Source: Rhodobiaceae bacterium UBA7378
GTDB lineage: Bacteria > Pseudomonadota > Alphaproteobacteria > RS24
Length of the DNA: 25,158 nucleotides
Assembly (NCBI GenBank): GCA_002469805.1
Contig: DKNW01000052.1
Coordinates: 3,966 to 29,123, forward strand
Direction of reading: 5' to 3'
Program-made: the position numbers and the translations under genes
Notes under the pieces: model-generated
The model's input: the letters and a program-made list of their open reading frames with translations, nothing else
What the model was told of the DNA's origin: nothing
The model's database searches: none
In this document: positions 7,922 to 16,612 of the stretch, piece after piece
Layout of the letters: each line of letters starts with the position of its first letter
How positions within the stretch are numbered: position 1 is the stretch's first letter

Positions 7922-9274
7922 CTATTTAAGAGTTGCGGAATACGTTTCGGCGATGTTGTAAATCTGCTTGCCTGCATCAAGGAAGGCGGCAGGGTTGCGG
8001 ACTTTACCATCAAACCAGATTTCATAATGTAAGTGCGGGCCAGTGCTGCGGCCGCTATTGCCGGCATCGCCAATATGCTGTTGGAACTCGACGCGTTGGC
8101 CGGTACGCACGCGTGAGCGTGCCAGATGCCCGTAGCGTGTTTTGAAACCATTGCCGTGGTCAATTTCAATCACCAAACCATACGGCCCTTTATAGCCAGC
8201 TTGGGTAACCGTGCCCGGCAGAGTGCTATGTACAGGCGTGCCGGTTGTCGCACCGAAATCAACGCCGGAATGGAATGCCGCCCGTTTTTTAAATGGGTCG
8301 AGGCGCACGCCGAAATCGCTGGTAATGCTATAATCATGGATCGGCAATGCCAGCGGAATTTTTGTCAAAGACTTGCTGAGGCCTGACAACCGGTCGAGAT
8401 TAGTGCTGATCCGATATAATTGCTGGTGCAACGAACTGTTGAGGCCGGTCTGTCCCTGCAATGGGATATACGGGCCGCCAATGGAGGTTTCACTTTCTGG
8501 CAGCACGCGGGCCATAAACTCTTCCGTGGTTAGCACGTCTGTCTGGTTGATGACCGCTTCAAACTCGTTGATTTTGTGATCAAGGCTTTCTTCGAGCGCG
8601 TCAAGAAGGTCGCGCTGGCGGGTATCTAAATTTGCGACGCGCCGGTAAATGTTTTCCGGCAGATACGGCATCACGGTGACTTCGCTGTCGCGGCCTTCAA
8701 TGGTGGTTTTAATTTCATTAGCAAGTGCAACCTTGGGCGCGGGAACATCACCTGTCTCGGTGCGGCTTTCGAGGGTTACATTTGCTGTGTCTTCAACCCG
8801 CCCGATAATGTCGACATTGCCCTTCTTGCTATTGCGTCGTGCAACCCCTGAAAATGCCATTTGCATTTGCCGCAACTCATTCGAGATTGAGGCGTTTTGT
8901 TCGAGCACGCGCGTCAGCTCATGGTGTTTCTTCTCAAGCGAGTTTGTCGTTTCGCTGAACCAGTCGCGTGTCAGCACAATTTGCGAGTTCAAATCATCAT
9001 AGGCAAGTTGCAGGCGGCGCAATTCATTTTCATAGGCGAGTTGCATCTCCTGAAACTCACGATCTTTCTGTGCGGCCAGCTCGTCCTTGAAGACGACGTT
9101 TACCGTGGCGTAGCTAAACCAGCCTGCGAAAGCCAGAAAAAAGACTGACAAGAAAATCTGCGATCGCGAGGAGAGCGGCACATAGCTGACGCTGCCGCGG
9201 GCGCGGATGTAAAGTTGGCGCTCAACGAAAAAAGACAACACCACTTTTTTCAAACTGTTAACAATAGACGACAA
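7922..9274 (-). CDS. Membrane-anchored M23 family metallopeptidase (peptidoglycan endopeptidase)
   Basis: Probable zinc DD-endopeptidase that opens peptidoglycan cross-links. From TTG 9274 the protein is 450 residues: a short cytoplasmic segment, one membrane span (about 40-62), a periplasmic coiled coil (about 65-145) and further helical region, then a C-terminal M23 domain (about 315-435). Zinc ligands are H335 and D339 (FHSGVDFG) and H416 of HLH; H383 and H414 fit the catalytic histidines, so it looks active. TTG 9274 is preferred because GAGG lies 8 nt upstream and the SxxVNSLKK start suits a cytoplasmic N-terminus; the frame is open up to another TTG at 9346 that lacks a ribosome site. 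It follows the DUF455 gene by 88 bp and precedes bactofilin by 16 bp. Confidence 0.92.
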   Translation of the reverse strand: MSSIVNSLKKVVLSFFVERQLYIRARGSVSYVPLSSRSQIFLSVFFLAFAGWFSYATVNVVFKDELAAQKDREFQEMQLAYENELRRLQLAYDDLNSQIVLTRDWFSETTNSLEKKHHELTRVLEQNASISNELRQMQMAFSGVARRNSKKGNVDIIGRVEDTANVTLESRTETGDVPAPKVALANEIKTTIEGRDSEVTVMPYLPENIYRRVANLDTRQRDLLDALEESLDHKINEFEAVINQTDVLTTEEFMARVLPESETSIGGPYIPLQGQTGLNSSLHQQLYRISTNLDRLSGLSKSLTKIPLALPIHDYSITSDFGVRLDPFKKRAAFHSGVDFGATTGTPVHSTLPGTVTQAGYKGPYGLVIEIDHGNGFKTRYGHLARSRVRTGQRVEFQQHIGDAGNSGRSTGPHLHYEIWFDGKVRNPAAFLDAGKQIYNIAETYSATLK

Positions 9275-9362
9275 TCTAGTTTCCTCTTCCCTCGTTTTGT
9301 CCCAAAAAACGCCGTAGGATGCAAGCGCAATAAAATAGTGTCTCAAATTTCAAAATGTGACG

Positions 9363-10175
9363 CTAATGCTGGGTCGCGGCGGGTTTTGTATAAAATGCAA
9401 GTGGCATGCCAGCGGCGGTGCGGGCGGTCTCGTTGAAGGGCGGTTTTAAGCGTCCTTTGAAATATTTATCGACTTTTTCATGGAAACACGCCACCGGCTC
9501 ACGGCTCTCCTTCGCGCATTGGGCGTTGAACCATTTGACACCTGCGGCCACATGCGACATCTCGTCCTCATAGATGATCTCCAAGATCTGAACCGTTGCC
9601 GCATCACCTGTCATATCGAATCGTTTAATCATGCCGGGCGTGACATCAAGGCCGCGTGCTTCCAGCACCATGGGCACAACAACAAGGCGGGCGACGAGAT
9701 CGTGGCGTGTGTCATAGGCTGCTTCCCACAGGCCGTCATGGGCGGGAAAATCGCCATAAGCAAAGCCCATATCATTGAGCCGCTTTTCCAGCATCATGAA
9801 ATGTCGGGCCTCGTCTGCCGCAATGGACAACCAGTCGCTGAAAAATTCCTTTGGTAAGTCATGATCTGTGAACCGTCCTGCCATATCGCAAGCAAGATCA
9901 ATGGCGTTCAACTCGATATGCGCCAGCGCATGAATTTGAGCTGCCCGCCCGGTTTCGGAGCCGAGCCGCCGCGCCGGCATTTCGCGCGGGTGCAAAAGCT
10001 CAGGGCGCGCGGGCCGTGCGGGACGATCAGGCCAGTCGTGCGGCTGATCAAATACACATGAAAGATTGCCGCGCCGCCAATCCGACCAGGCGCGACGTGC
10101 GCCTGCTGCTTTTTCCTGCGGATGCGCTGTTTGCAACACGGTGCGCATGGCATTGTTTATGGAAATGGGAGGCAA
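9363..10175 (-). CDS. DUF455 ferritin-like domain protein with predicted di-metal site
   Basis: Function unknown; the family belongs to the ferritin-like four-helix proteins. The 270 residues contain the full pattern of carboxylate and His ligands expected for a di-iron or di-manganese centre: E88 (AHIELNAID), E122-x-x-H125 (DEARHFMML), E172 (LEARGLDV) and E205-x-x-H208 (DEMSHV). No signal peptide or membrane span is visible, so it is probably cytosolic. TTG 10175 has GGAG 7 nt upstream and lies 14 bp after the peroxiredoxin stop; ATG 10148 (261 residues) is the alternative but has no ribosome site. The position between a peroxiredoxin and an M23 peptidase on one strand suggests shared transcription. 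That a redox or oxygen-linked role follows from the neighbour is only an inference. Confidence 0.87.
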   Translation of the reverse strand: MPPISINNAMRTVLQTAHPQEKAAGARRAWSDWRRGNLSCVFDQPHDWPDRPARPARPELLHPREMPARRLGSETGRAAQIHALAHIELNAIDLACDMAGRFTDHDLPKEFFSDWLSIAADEARHFMMLEKRLNDMGFAYGDFPAHDGLWEAAYDTRHDLVARLVVVPMVLEARGLDVTPGMIKRFDMTGDAATVQILEIIYEDEMSHVAAGVKWFNAQCAKESREPVACFHEKVDKYFKGRLKPPFNETARTAAGMPLAFYTKPAATQH

Positions 10176-10189
10176 ATCTGGTCTCCAGT

Positions 10190-10657
10190 TTAGCCGGTTA
10201 CAGCTTCTAACACAGCGTCGACATGGCCTTTCACGCGAACTTTGCGCCAGATCTGTAGTATTTTCGCGTCTTCGCCAATCAGGAATGTGGCACGTTCAAT
10301 GCCCATGTATTTTTTGCCATACATATTCTTTTCCACCCAAACGCCATAAGCGTCGAGCATTTTTTGATCCGGATCACTTAGCAGGGTAACGCCTAACGCG
10401 TGTTTGGTTTTAAATTTTTCGTGTTTTTCAACGCTGTCAGCTGACACGCCGATAATCTCGGTATTCGCAGCTGCAAATGCATCCATCTTGGCCGTGAATT
10501 CGATGGCCTCGGTGGTGCATCCCGGCGTGTCGTCTTTGGGGTAGAAATAAATAATGAGCTTTTTGCCCTTGTAATCGGCCAGCGAAATCTGACGTCCCGC
10601 GTCCGCGGCGCATGAAAATTTGGGTGCTTTCGATCCAACTTCCAGTGATCCTGACAT
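10190..10657 (-). CDS. bcp: Bcp/PrxQ-type peroxiredoxin (thioredoxin-dependent thiol peroxidase)
   Basis: Reduces hydrogen peroxide and organic hydroperoxides through a peroxidatic cysteine. The 155-residue protein is a single AhpC/TSA thioredoxin-like domain. The peroxidatic site is C47 in DDTPGCTTE, with a downstream Arg in GIERATFLI, typical of the family. The residue five after C47, where E. coli Bcp has its resolving cysteine, is I52, so this copy should be a 1-Cys type or use another cysteine; C16 is the only other one seen. ATG 10657 has GGGAG closely upstream. It is the first gene of a minus-strand set continuing into DUF455, M23 peptidase and bactofilin, and is divergent from the AsmA-like gene. 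Confidence 0.93.
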   Translation of the reverse strand: MSGSLEVGSKAPKFSCAADAGRQISLADYKGKKLIIYFYPKDDTPGCTTEAIEFTAKMDAFAAANTEIIGVSADSVEKHEKFKTKHALGVTLLSDPDQKMLDAYGVWVEKNMYGKKYMGIERATFLIGEDAKILQIWRKVRVKGHVDAVLEAVTG

Positions 10658-10736
10658 TTTAGTCTCCCGTTTTGTAAATCAGCCTGTTATGACACCACAT
10701 GAAGCGGCATAGATTAATCTGTTTGGTACATGCGCC

Positions 10737-10765
10737 CTGTCAAGGCCACAATTCTAGTTTATACC
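10737..10765 (+). promoter_or_regulatory. Weak candidate promoter for the AsmA-like gene
   Basis: CTGTCA (10737-10742), 17-bp spacer, TATACC (10760-10765); each element matches consensus at 4 of 6 positions. Transcription would begin around 10772, just before the AGGAG ribosome site at 10786 and the TTG at 10800. That agrees with the chosen start and not with the earlier TTG at 10770. Confidence 0.3.
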
Positions 10766-10799
10766 GTTTTTGAGCGAGTTAGCTCAGGAGATCAATGAA

Positions 10800-13700
10800 T
10801 TGACGCGATATATTGCAGGCTTTTTTCTGGTTGTTCTGATGGTGCTTGTCGGCGCAACCATAACGCTGTCTATCCGTCCGATCCCGCTCGGCTTCCCAGC
10901 CGAATTCTTAATACGCCAGCTTGTCGATTTCGAGCCGGACACGCAATTCTCCGTCGATGGGGCGCAACTGGCTTGGTCACCAAGTCGCGAGGTGCCCTAT
11001 ATTTCTGCCGATACGATCTCCTATGTCAGCGCGACCGGAGATTTGCTGCGCGCGCAAGACGTTAAACTTTATCCAAGTTCGGAGGCACTCTGGATAGATG
11101 GCACGCTGGCGCTGTCCAATATGTCCATCGAACGCCTTGAATTGCAGGCTGGTGCGCGGCATGTGCAAACATCGACATTAACGGATTTATTTGCGGCGAT
11201 ATCACGCTTGAGTGTCAATGATGCGCAATTTACCCGCTATATTGAGGTAGTTTCGGTGCGTGACGTGCTGATCCGCGACACAGACGGTCAGCCTTCGCCG
11301 GAAGGGTCAAAGTTTCTGCTAACCCGCAGCGATGGGGGGCTGAGTAGCGTCCTACAGCTGGCCTATTTTAGAGGTGATCAGCTGACACGCATCTCCGGGC
11401 GTGGCTATACCCAACCCGGTAAGCGCGGTCGCATCGACATTGAGCTGGATCATATGAACCCGGCAGATCTTGCAGGCTTTAGTTCATTATTCTCGCCGCT
11501 TTCCGCGCTGTCGCTGCCCGTTGATGCGAAGCTGGGTTTTGATCTTGCGGCAAATGGTCAACCAGAACGTGGCGAGGTCAGCATCCGTCTTAGAGACGGC
11601 AAGGTGACGCTTTCCGATCGGGCTTTTGAGGTAAACCGATTTGATTTGGAAATTGAGAGTGATCTGGTGACCCGCGCGATCAAGCTAAAAAAAGGGCGGA
11701 TCAAAATCGATGGTGTCGATGTGGTGCTCACAGGCGAAGCTGAATATGACCTAACCCCGGCCGGTGAAATCGGTGTCATCAGCGCAAACCTTGACAGTCG
11801 GGACATTAATGTCGCGCTGCCGGGGATTTTGCAGACGCCTATAAAAGATGCGCGCGCGAGGTTTGATTTGCGGTATCTGGGTGATACCAACCGTCTGGAG
11901 ATTGATGGCGGTCGCGTGGCTTTTCAAGACGAAGAAGTGGACCTTTCCGGAAATATTGATTTTTCCACTGGCGCGCCAGTTTTTGGTTTAACGGCAAAAT
12001 TCGCGACGCTAACGCGCAGTACTGCACTCAATTTATGGCCCCAAGAGGTGACGAAATATACCCGAAATTGGGTAACAAAAAATATGACAGGCGGGCGCAT
12101 TGAAAACGCGTACGTTAAGTTAGACGTCTCACTTGCTGAGTTGCTGTCGCGGAAAAAACGTGAACCGCTGCGCGAGGACGCCGTGGAAATGGGCATGCAG
12201 TTGAGCGACATCAGCATTCGTCCAGTCAAGCATCTGCCGCCGATAACCGGGGCACGTGCTACGCTCATAATGCGGGGCAAATCCTTTCGCGCCGAGTTGT
12301 TTGAAGGCGAGGTCATGTTCCCCGAATTGCCTGACGTCGAGACCAGCCGACTTATGCGTGTGACGAATGGCGTGTTGGAAATTCCCAATTATTTCATAAA
12401 GGGCGCGCCCTCTAAAATCAGCCTTGATACGACCGGCGACATCGGGATGATTTTATATAATTTGAATCGGCCTCCATGGAAGTTGCTGCAGGGGGTCAAT
12501 TTAGACCTAACCCGTTTGGCCGGGGAGATGCGCCTGACAACAAAGCTGGAAATGCCCTTGTGGGATGCCAAACAGAACGACTTTGTCTTCAGCGCCACGG
12601 GAACCGGGCGTGATGTGGGTATTGAAGGCAAGTTGGGAGCTTATGAATTCGACAATATAAACGGCTTTCTGGAAATGGATGCAAGCGGCTTCAATATTTC
12701 GGGTCGCGGTTTGGTTAATCAGGTCCCATTCAATTTTAATTGGGATCAGGGTTTCGCGAACTTGCAATCAACACCCCCGCGCACCACGCGGCTGGCGCTG
12801 ACTGAGACCATATCGAGCGATGATTTGACGGCGCTGGGCTTTGGCTGGGCTGGTGCACGCATTGACGGGCGGGTGCCGATTAATATTAAAATCGATGATT
12901 CAATGACGGCGCCACGCGCTTATCACTTCAATGCAGATTTGACGCCAGCCAAAGTTTCGTTTTCGCCATTAGGCCACGAAAAAGATATCGGCCAATGGGC
13001 ACAACTGGCGGGACGGGTTGATTTTTCCGACGACCGCGCCGCACGCGACCTTACTTTTAGCTATGAAGAGCAAGGGGCAACGCCGATTGTCGGTTCAGCC
13101 ACCGTCGTAGGTAAGGAGCTGACAAGTTTGTCAATGCCGCGTTTTTCACTGGGCACAACCCAGAATGTGGAATTCGACCTTACAGATGTGAGCGGGTACC
13201 AGCAGATGACCTTGCGCGCGACGGCGCTGGAGCTTGGCGACCCGATGTCATTATTGTTGGGACTCTCCAGAGCTAGATCCGGAAAATCTGGGAAGGCGAG
13301 GCGCGAACGCGATCAAGGTCTTAGTGCAGTCCTCGGTGATAATCTGACCATAGAAGCTCAAATCGACACGTTGCGTGGGTCGTATGACGAGCAGTTAGAT
13401 GGGTTTCAGTTGGTTGTTAATACATCTGGCGGGCTGTTTGAACGCATGCGAGTACAGGGTACTTTTGGTGATGGTACCGAGCTTGTTGGCGACCTTGCTC
13501 GAACCAATCCGAAACTGCGCAGCTATACATTGCAATCTGAAAACGGCAGCAATCTGCTCCGGTTTTTGGGGGTGCTTCGCGACCTCGAAGGCGGGGCGTT
13601 GTTGTTGCAGGGCGAAGTTCACGATGACGGGATGTCGGCGCAGGGTAGCCCACAGGATATGGCGGGCCGATTTGAAATGCAGGCGTTTCGCGCCCGAGAG

Positions 13701-14180
13701 GTTCCGGTGCTGGCGCGTCTTTTGTCGCTTGGGTCTTTTACCGGCATTGCCGACACATTGTCGGGCGATGGCATCGCGTTTGATATCGCTCAGTTTAAGT
13801 TCATCGTCACAGACGGCAAATTACAGGTGAAATCTGGACGCTTCAACGGGCCAGCGCTTGGTTTGACGACGCAAGGCGCGATCGACACGACTACCCAAGA
13901 AGTGGATTTCGGCGGCACGGTTGTGCCAGCATATGGCATAAACTCACTTATCAGTCGCGTACCGCTCGTCGGTCGGGTGCTAACCGGACGCAAGGGCGAG
14001 GGCATCTTCGGATTTAGCTATCGTGTAGGCGGACCGTCTGATGACCTCTCCGTGCTGGTTAACCCGCTCTCAATTCTTACGCCGGGCATCTTCCGGCGTA
14101 TTTTCGAAATTGGCATTGGCGAACTGCCGGACGTCGAGGTGACGACCGATGATCTCGATGAAGGTGTGGGGGACGACTAG
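10800..14180 (+). CDS. Large AsmA-like (YhdP/DUF3971-type) envelope protein
   Basis: Members of the AsmA-like superfamily (YhdP, TamB, YdbH) span the periplasm as bridge-like proteins and support phospholipid delivery to the outer membrane. From TTG 10800 the product is 1126 residues: an N-terminal membrane anchor (about residues 5-27, GFFLVVLMVLVGATITLSI), a very long beta-rich periplasmic body of alternating short hydrophobic strands, and a C-terminal AsmA-like region (roughly the last 170 residues) with the conserved flow from LLSLGSFTGIADTLSGDGI through DFGGTVVPAYGINSLIS to a hydrophobic end. The tail is acidic. The start is set by AGGAG 9 nt upstream; TTG 10770 adds 10 residues but has no ribosome site. 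Family assignment is by overall pattern; the exact paralogue is not resolved. Its last codon overlaps the convergent tyrS stop. Confidence 0.85.
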   Translation: MTRYIAGFFLVVLMVLVGATITLSIRPIPLGFPAEFLIRQLVDFEPDTQFSVDGAQLAWSPSREVPYISADTISYVSATGDLLRAQDVKLYPSSEALWIDGTLALSNMSIERLELQAGARHVQTSTLTDLFAAISRLSVNDAQFTRYIEVVSVRDVLIRDTDGQPSPEGSKFLLTRSDGGLSSVLQLAYFRGDQLTRISGRGYTQPGKRGRIDIELDHMNPADLAGFSSLFSPLSALSLPVDAKLGFDLAANGQPERGEVSIRLRDGKVTLSDRAFEVNRFDLEIESDLVTRAIKLKKGRIKIDGVDVVLTGEAEYDLTPAGEIGVISANLDSRDINVALPGILQTPIKDARARFDLRYLGDTNRLEIDGGRVAFQDEEVDLSGNIDFSTGAPVFGLTAKFATLTRSTALNLWPQEVTKYTRNWVTKNMTGGRIENAYVKLDVSLAELLSRKKREPLREDAVEMGMQLSDISIRPVKHLPPITGARATLIMRGKSFRAELFEGEVMFPELPDVETSRLMRVTNGVLEIPNYFIKGAPSKISLDTTGDIGMILYNLNRPPWKLLQGVNLDLTRLAGEMRLTTKLEMPLWDAKQNDFVFSATGTGRDVGIEGKLGAYEFDNINGFLEMDASGFNISGRGLVNQVPFNFNWDQGFANLQSTPPRTTRLALTETISSDDLTALGFGWAGARIDGRVPINIKIDDSMTAPRAYHFNADLTPAKVSFSPLGHEKDIGQWAQLAGRVDFSDDRAARDLTFSYEEQGATPIVGSATVVGKELTSLSMPRFSLGTTQNVEFDLTDVSGYQQMTLRATALELGDPMSLLLGLSRARSGKSGKARRERDQGLSAVLGDNLTIEAQIDTLRGSYDEQLDGFQLVVNTSGGLFERMRVQGTFGDGTELVGDLARTNPKLRSYTLQSENGSNLLRFLGVLRDLEGGALLLQGEVHDDGMSAQGSPQDMAGRFEMQAFRAREVPVLARLLSLGSFTGIADTLSGDGIAFDIAQFKFIVTDGKLQVKSGRFNGPALGLTTQGAIDTTTQEVDFGGTVVPAYGINSLISRVPLVGRVLTGRKGEGIFGFSYRVGGPSDDLSVLVNPLSILTPGIFRRIFEIGIGELPDVEVTTDDLDEGVGDD

Positions 14181-15430
14181 CCCTCTGGCACTAACAAAAC
14201 GTGACGTTTTTTACCCGCAGAAAGTTTTATGACCCCATCCTTGAGGTCATCGGGCGTAAGCGTGCGCGCAACACTATTTTGAGCAGTGTCATTAACCCGG
14301 CCGCCACCCCCTTGCACCAGGCGGCGCGCTTCTCCATTTGATCCAGCTAGGCCAGCCAGCACAAAGGCTTCCAGCAGGCCAAGACCTTCGTTCAATTGTT
14401 TAACGTCAAGGGCAATGCTTGGCAGGTCGGAGCTTTTGCCGCCGCCTTCAAAAGTTTCGCGCGCCGTGGCTTCGGCTTTTTCTGCCGCCGCGCGCCCGTG
14501 GCACATGGCGGTGGCTTCGGTGGCTAGAACTTTTTTGGCATCGTTAAGCTCTGCGCCTTCAAGGGCTCCGAGTCGGGTAATTTCGGTTTCCGGCAGTTCG
14601 GTGAACAAGCGCAAGAAGCGCACAATGTCTTCGTCTTCGGTGTTGCGCCAGAACTGCCAGTAATCATATACCGACAGTAGATCTTCGTTCAGCCAGACAG
14701 CACCTTTCGCTGTTTTGCCCATTTTGGCGCCCGAGGACGTCGTCAGCAAATTGGTTGTCAGGCCAAAAAGCGAGGCCTGATCTGTGCGTCGGGCTAGTTC
14801 TATGCCATTGACAATATTGCCCCATTGATCGGAGCCGCCCATCTGCAACACACAGTCATAGCGCCGATGCAGTTCTAGAAAGTCATAGGCCTGCAAAATC
14901 ATGTAATTGAACTCAAGAAAGCTGAGCGGTTGCTCGCGATCCAGTCGCAATTTTACACTGTCAAAACTCAACATGCGGTTGATCGAAAAATGCCGACCGT
15001 AATCGCGCAAGAAAGCAATGTAATCCAGTTCGGACAACCAATCATCATTATCCACAAGAATGGCATCTTGCGGGCCGTCGCCAAATGTCAGAAACCGCTC
15101 AAATGTCGCCCTAATAGTCCGCTTGTTTTCCTCAATCTGTGCGTCGCTCAGCAGCTTGCGGCTTTCGTCTTTGCCCGAGGGGTCGCCAACTTTCGTCGTA
15201 CCGCCACCGATGACGACAATCGGGCGGTGTCCGGCCTGTTGCAGGCGACGCAGCATCAAAATCGAGATGAGGTTGCCAACGTGCAGGCTTGGCGCAGTGC
15301 AGTCATAGCCGATATATCCGGTGATAACGCCGTCATGCGCCGCGGAGTCGAGGCCATCATTGTCGGTGCATTGTGCGATAAATCCCCGTGTCGCGAGCGA
15401 GGAGAGGAATTCTGATTTGAAATCTGTCAT
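14177..15430 (-). CDS. tyrS: Tyrosyl-tRNA synthetase
   Basis: Class I aminoacyl-tRNA synthetase that charges tRNA-Tyr with tyrosine in the cytosol. The 417-residue protein is of ordinary length. It shows the HIGH-type motif as HVGN (50-53), the tyrosine/ATP pocket region GGTTKVGDPSGK, the QMGGSDQWGN motif (196-205), the KMSKS-type loop as KMGKT (236-240), and a C-terminal S4 RNA-binding domain (about 350-417, containing EARRLVQGGGGRVND). The stop codon shares bases with the stop of the convergent AsmA-like gene (CTAG). It is divergent from anmK across 43 bp. Confidence 0.97.
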   Translation of the reverse strand: MTDFKSEFLSSLATRGFIAQCTDNDGLDSAAHDGVITGYIGYDCTAPSLHVGNLISILMLRRLQQAGHRPIVVIGGGTTKVGDPSGKDESRKLLSDAQIEENKRTIRATFERFLTFGDGPQDAILVDNDDWLSELDYIAFLRDYGRHFSINRMLSFDSVKLRLDREQPLSFLEFNYMILQAYDFLELHRRYDCVLQMGGSDQWGNIVNGIELARRTDQASLFGLTTNLLTTSSGAKMGKTAKGAVWLNEDLLSVYDYWQFWRNTEDEDIVRFLRLFTELPETEITRLGALEGAELNDAKKVLATEATAMCHGRAAAEKAEATARETFEGGGKSSDLPSIALDVKQLNEGLGLLEAFVLAGLAGSNGEARRLVQGGGGRVNDTAQNSVARTLTPDDLKDGVIKLSAGKKRHVLLVPEG

Positions 15431-15473
15431 GATGCGCTAGAGATACGCAAACAGGTGTTCTAGGTCAATCGAT

Positions 15474-16580
15474 ATGACAAAATTGCAGACGGTGTTGGGG
15501 TTAATGAGCGGCACGTCGATGGATGGCATTGACGTTGCGGCGATCGAGACAGATGGCGAAAATGCCATTCATGCGCTGGCACAATTTTATGTGCCGTATG
15601 ACACGGCAGCGCATCGCATTCTGGAAGCAGCTTTGACTGCGGCTCGTAATGTTGAGTTGTCATGCTGGCATGCGCGCGACCAGTGGCCCGACGCCGTGCG
15701 CGATGCCGATCAATTCGTGACCGAAGCCCATGGTGCGGCGGTGGCTGGTTTTCAGGCACTTCACGGGTTAAATGTCGAATTGGTAGGCTTTCACGGTCAT
15801 ACGGTGTTGCACCGGCCCGATGCGGGTATCACGGTGCAGATCGGCGATCCGCAGGCATTGGCGCAACATACTGGCTGTCCGGTTATTGGCCAATTTCGGC
15901 AGGCTGATGTCGCGCAGGGTGGGCAAGGTGCGCCGCTTGCGCCCTTGTTTCATCGCGCCCGTGCGACCGGGTTGGCGCGCCCGGTGGCTGTTTTGAACCT
16001 TGGCGGCGTGGGCAATATCACCGTGCTAGGCGCAGATGGGCAAATATGTGCGTTTGATACCGGGCCGGGCAATGCCCTAATTGACGACTGGGTGCGGGGG
16101 GCAACAGGCGCGCGCTATGACGAGGATGGTGCGCTCGCGGCGCGCGGGCTCGTCGATGGGCAAGTGCTGGCGCAGCTTATGACGCATCCCTTTTTTGACC
16201 TGGCGCCGCCGAAATCGCTCGACCGGCTAGCGTTTGATCCAGCACCCGTAGCGGCTTTGTCAGCTGCAGATGGTGCAGCGACCCTCACTGCCTTTACTGC
16301 GGCGAGTGTGGCGCGAGCATTGGAATTTTTCGAGCAGCCCCCTGAGCGTCTTATCGTATGTGGCGGTGGGCGCCACAATGCTGCACTGATGCGGGCGTTG
16401 GGCGACCGTTCGGGAGTGCGCGTGGAAAATTGCGATGCTTTGGGTTGGGCTGGCGATGCGCTAGAGGCGGAAGCGTTTGCCTGGTTGGCAGCGCGGCATG
16501 TGCGAGGACTGCCAACAAGTGTGCCCGAGACCACAGGTGTGGTAGCTCCGACCGTGGGAGGGCAGCTATTTCAACCGTAA
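15474..16580 (+). CDS. anmK: Anhydro-N-acetylmuramic acid kinase
   Basis: Phosphorylates and opens 1,6-anhydro-MurNAc, released during peptidoglycan turnover, to give MurNAc-6-phosphate for recycling. The 368 residues match the usual length of E. coli AnmK (369). Visible motifs are the N-terminal phosphate loop GLMSGTSMDGID (9-20), LNLGGVGNIT in the middle, FDTGPGNALIDDW and the late glycine-rich CGGGRHNAALM. ATG 15474 is used; a weak AGG lies 9 nt before it. The gap to divergent tyrS is only 43 bp, so the promoters must be compact or overlap. It fits the envelope-turnover content of the window, since AnmK handles products of wall-cleaving enzymes. Confidence 0.96.
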   Translation: MTKLQTVLGLMSGTSMDGIDVAAIETDGENAIHALAQFYVPYDTAAHRILEAALTAARNVELSCWHARDQWPDAVRDADQFVTEAHGAAVAGFQALHGLNVELVGFHGHTVLHRPDAGITVQIGDPQALAQHTGCPVIGQFRQADVAQGGQGAPLAPLFHRARATGLARPVAVLNLGGVGNITVLGADGQICAFDTGPGNALIDDWVRGATGARYDEDGALAARGLVDGQVLAQLMTHPFFDLAPPKSLDRLAFDPAPVAALSAADGAATLTAFTAASVARALEFFEQPPERLIVCGGGRHNAALMRALGDRSGVRVENCDALGWAGDALEAEAFAWLAARHVRGLPTSVPETTGVVAPTVGGQLFQP

Positions 16581-16612
16581 GGAATTAGGCTGAAAGGAAA
16601 GCAGATGCGCGG

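Noticed and set aside
7495..8169. Bactofilin with an 88-residue N-terminal extension
   Set aside because: The extra part lies within the M23 coding region in another frame and looks nothing like a bactofilin; ATG 7905 gives a normal small protein.
13399..13830. Plus-strand and minus-strand Cys-rich frames near 13400-13830
   Set aside because: Shadows of the AsmA-like coding frame, which is continuous and conserved through this region.
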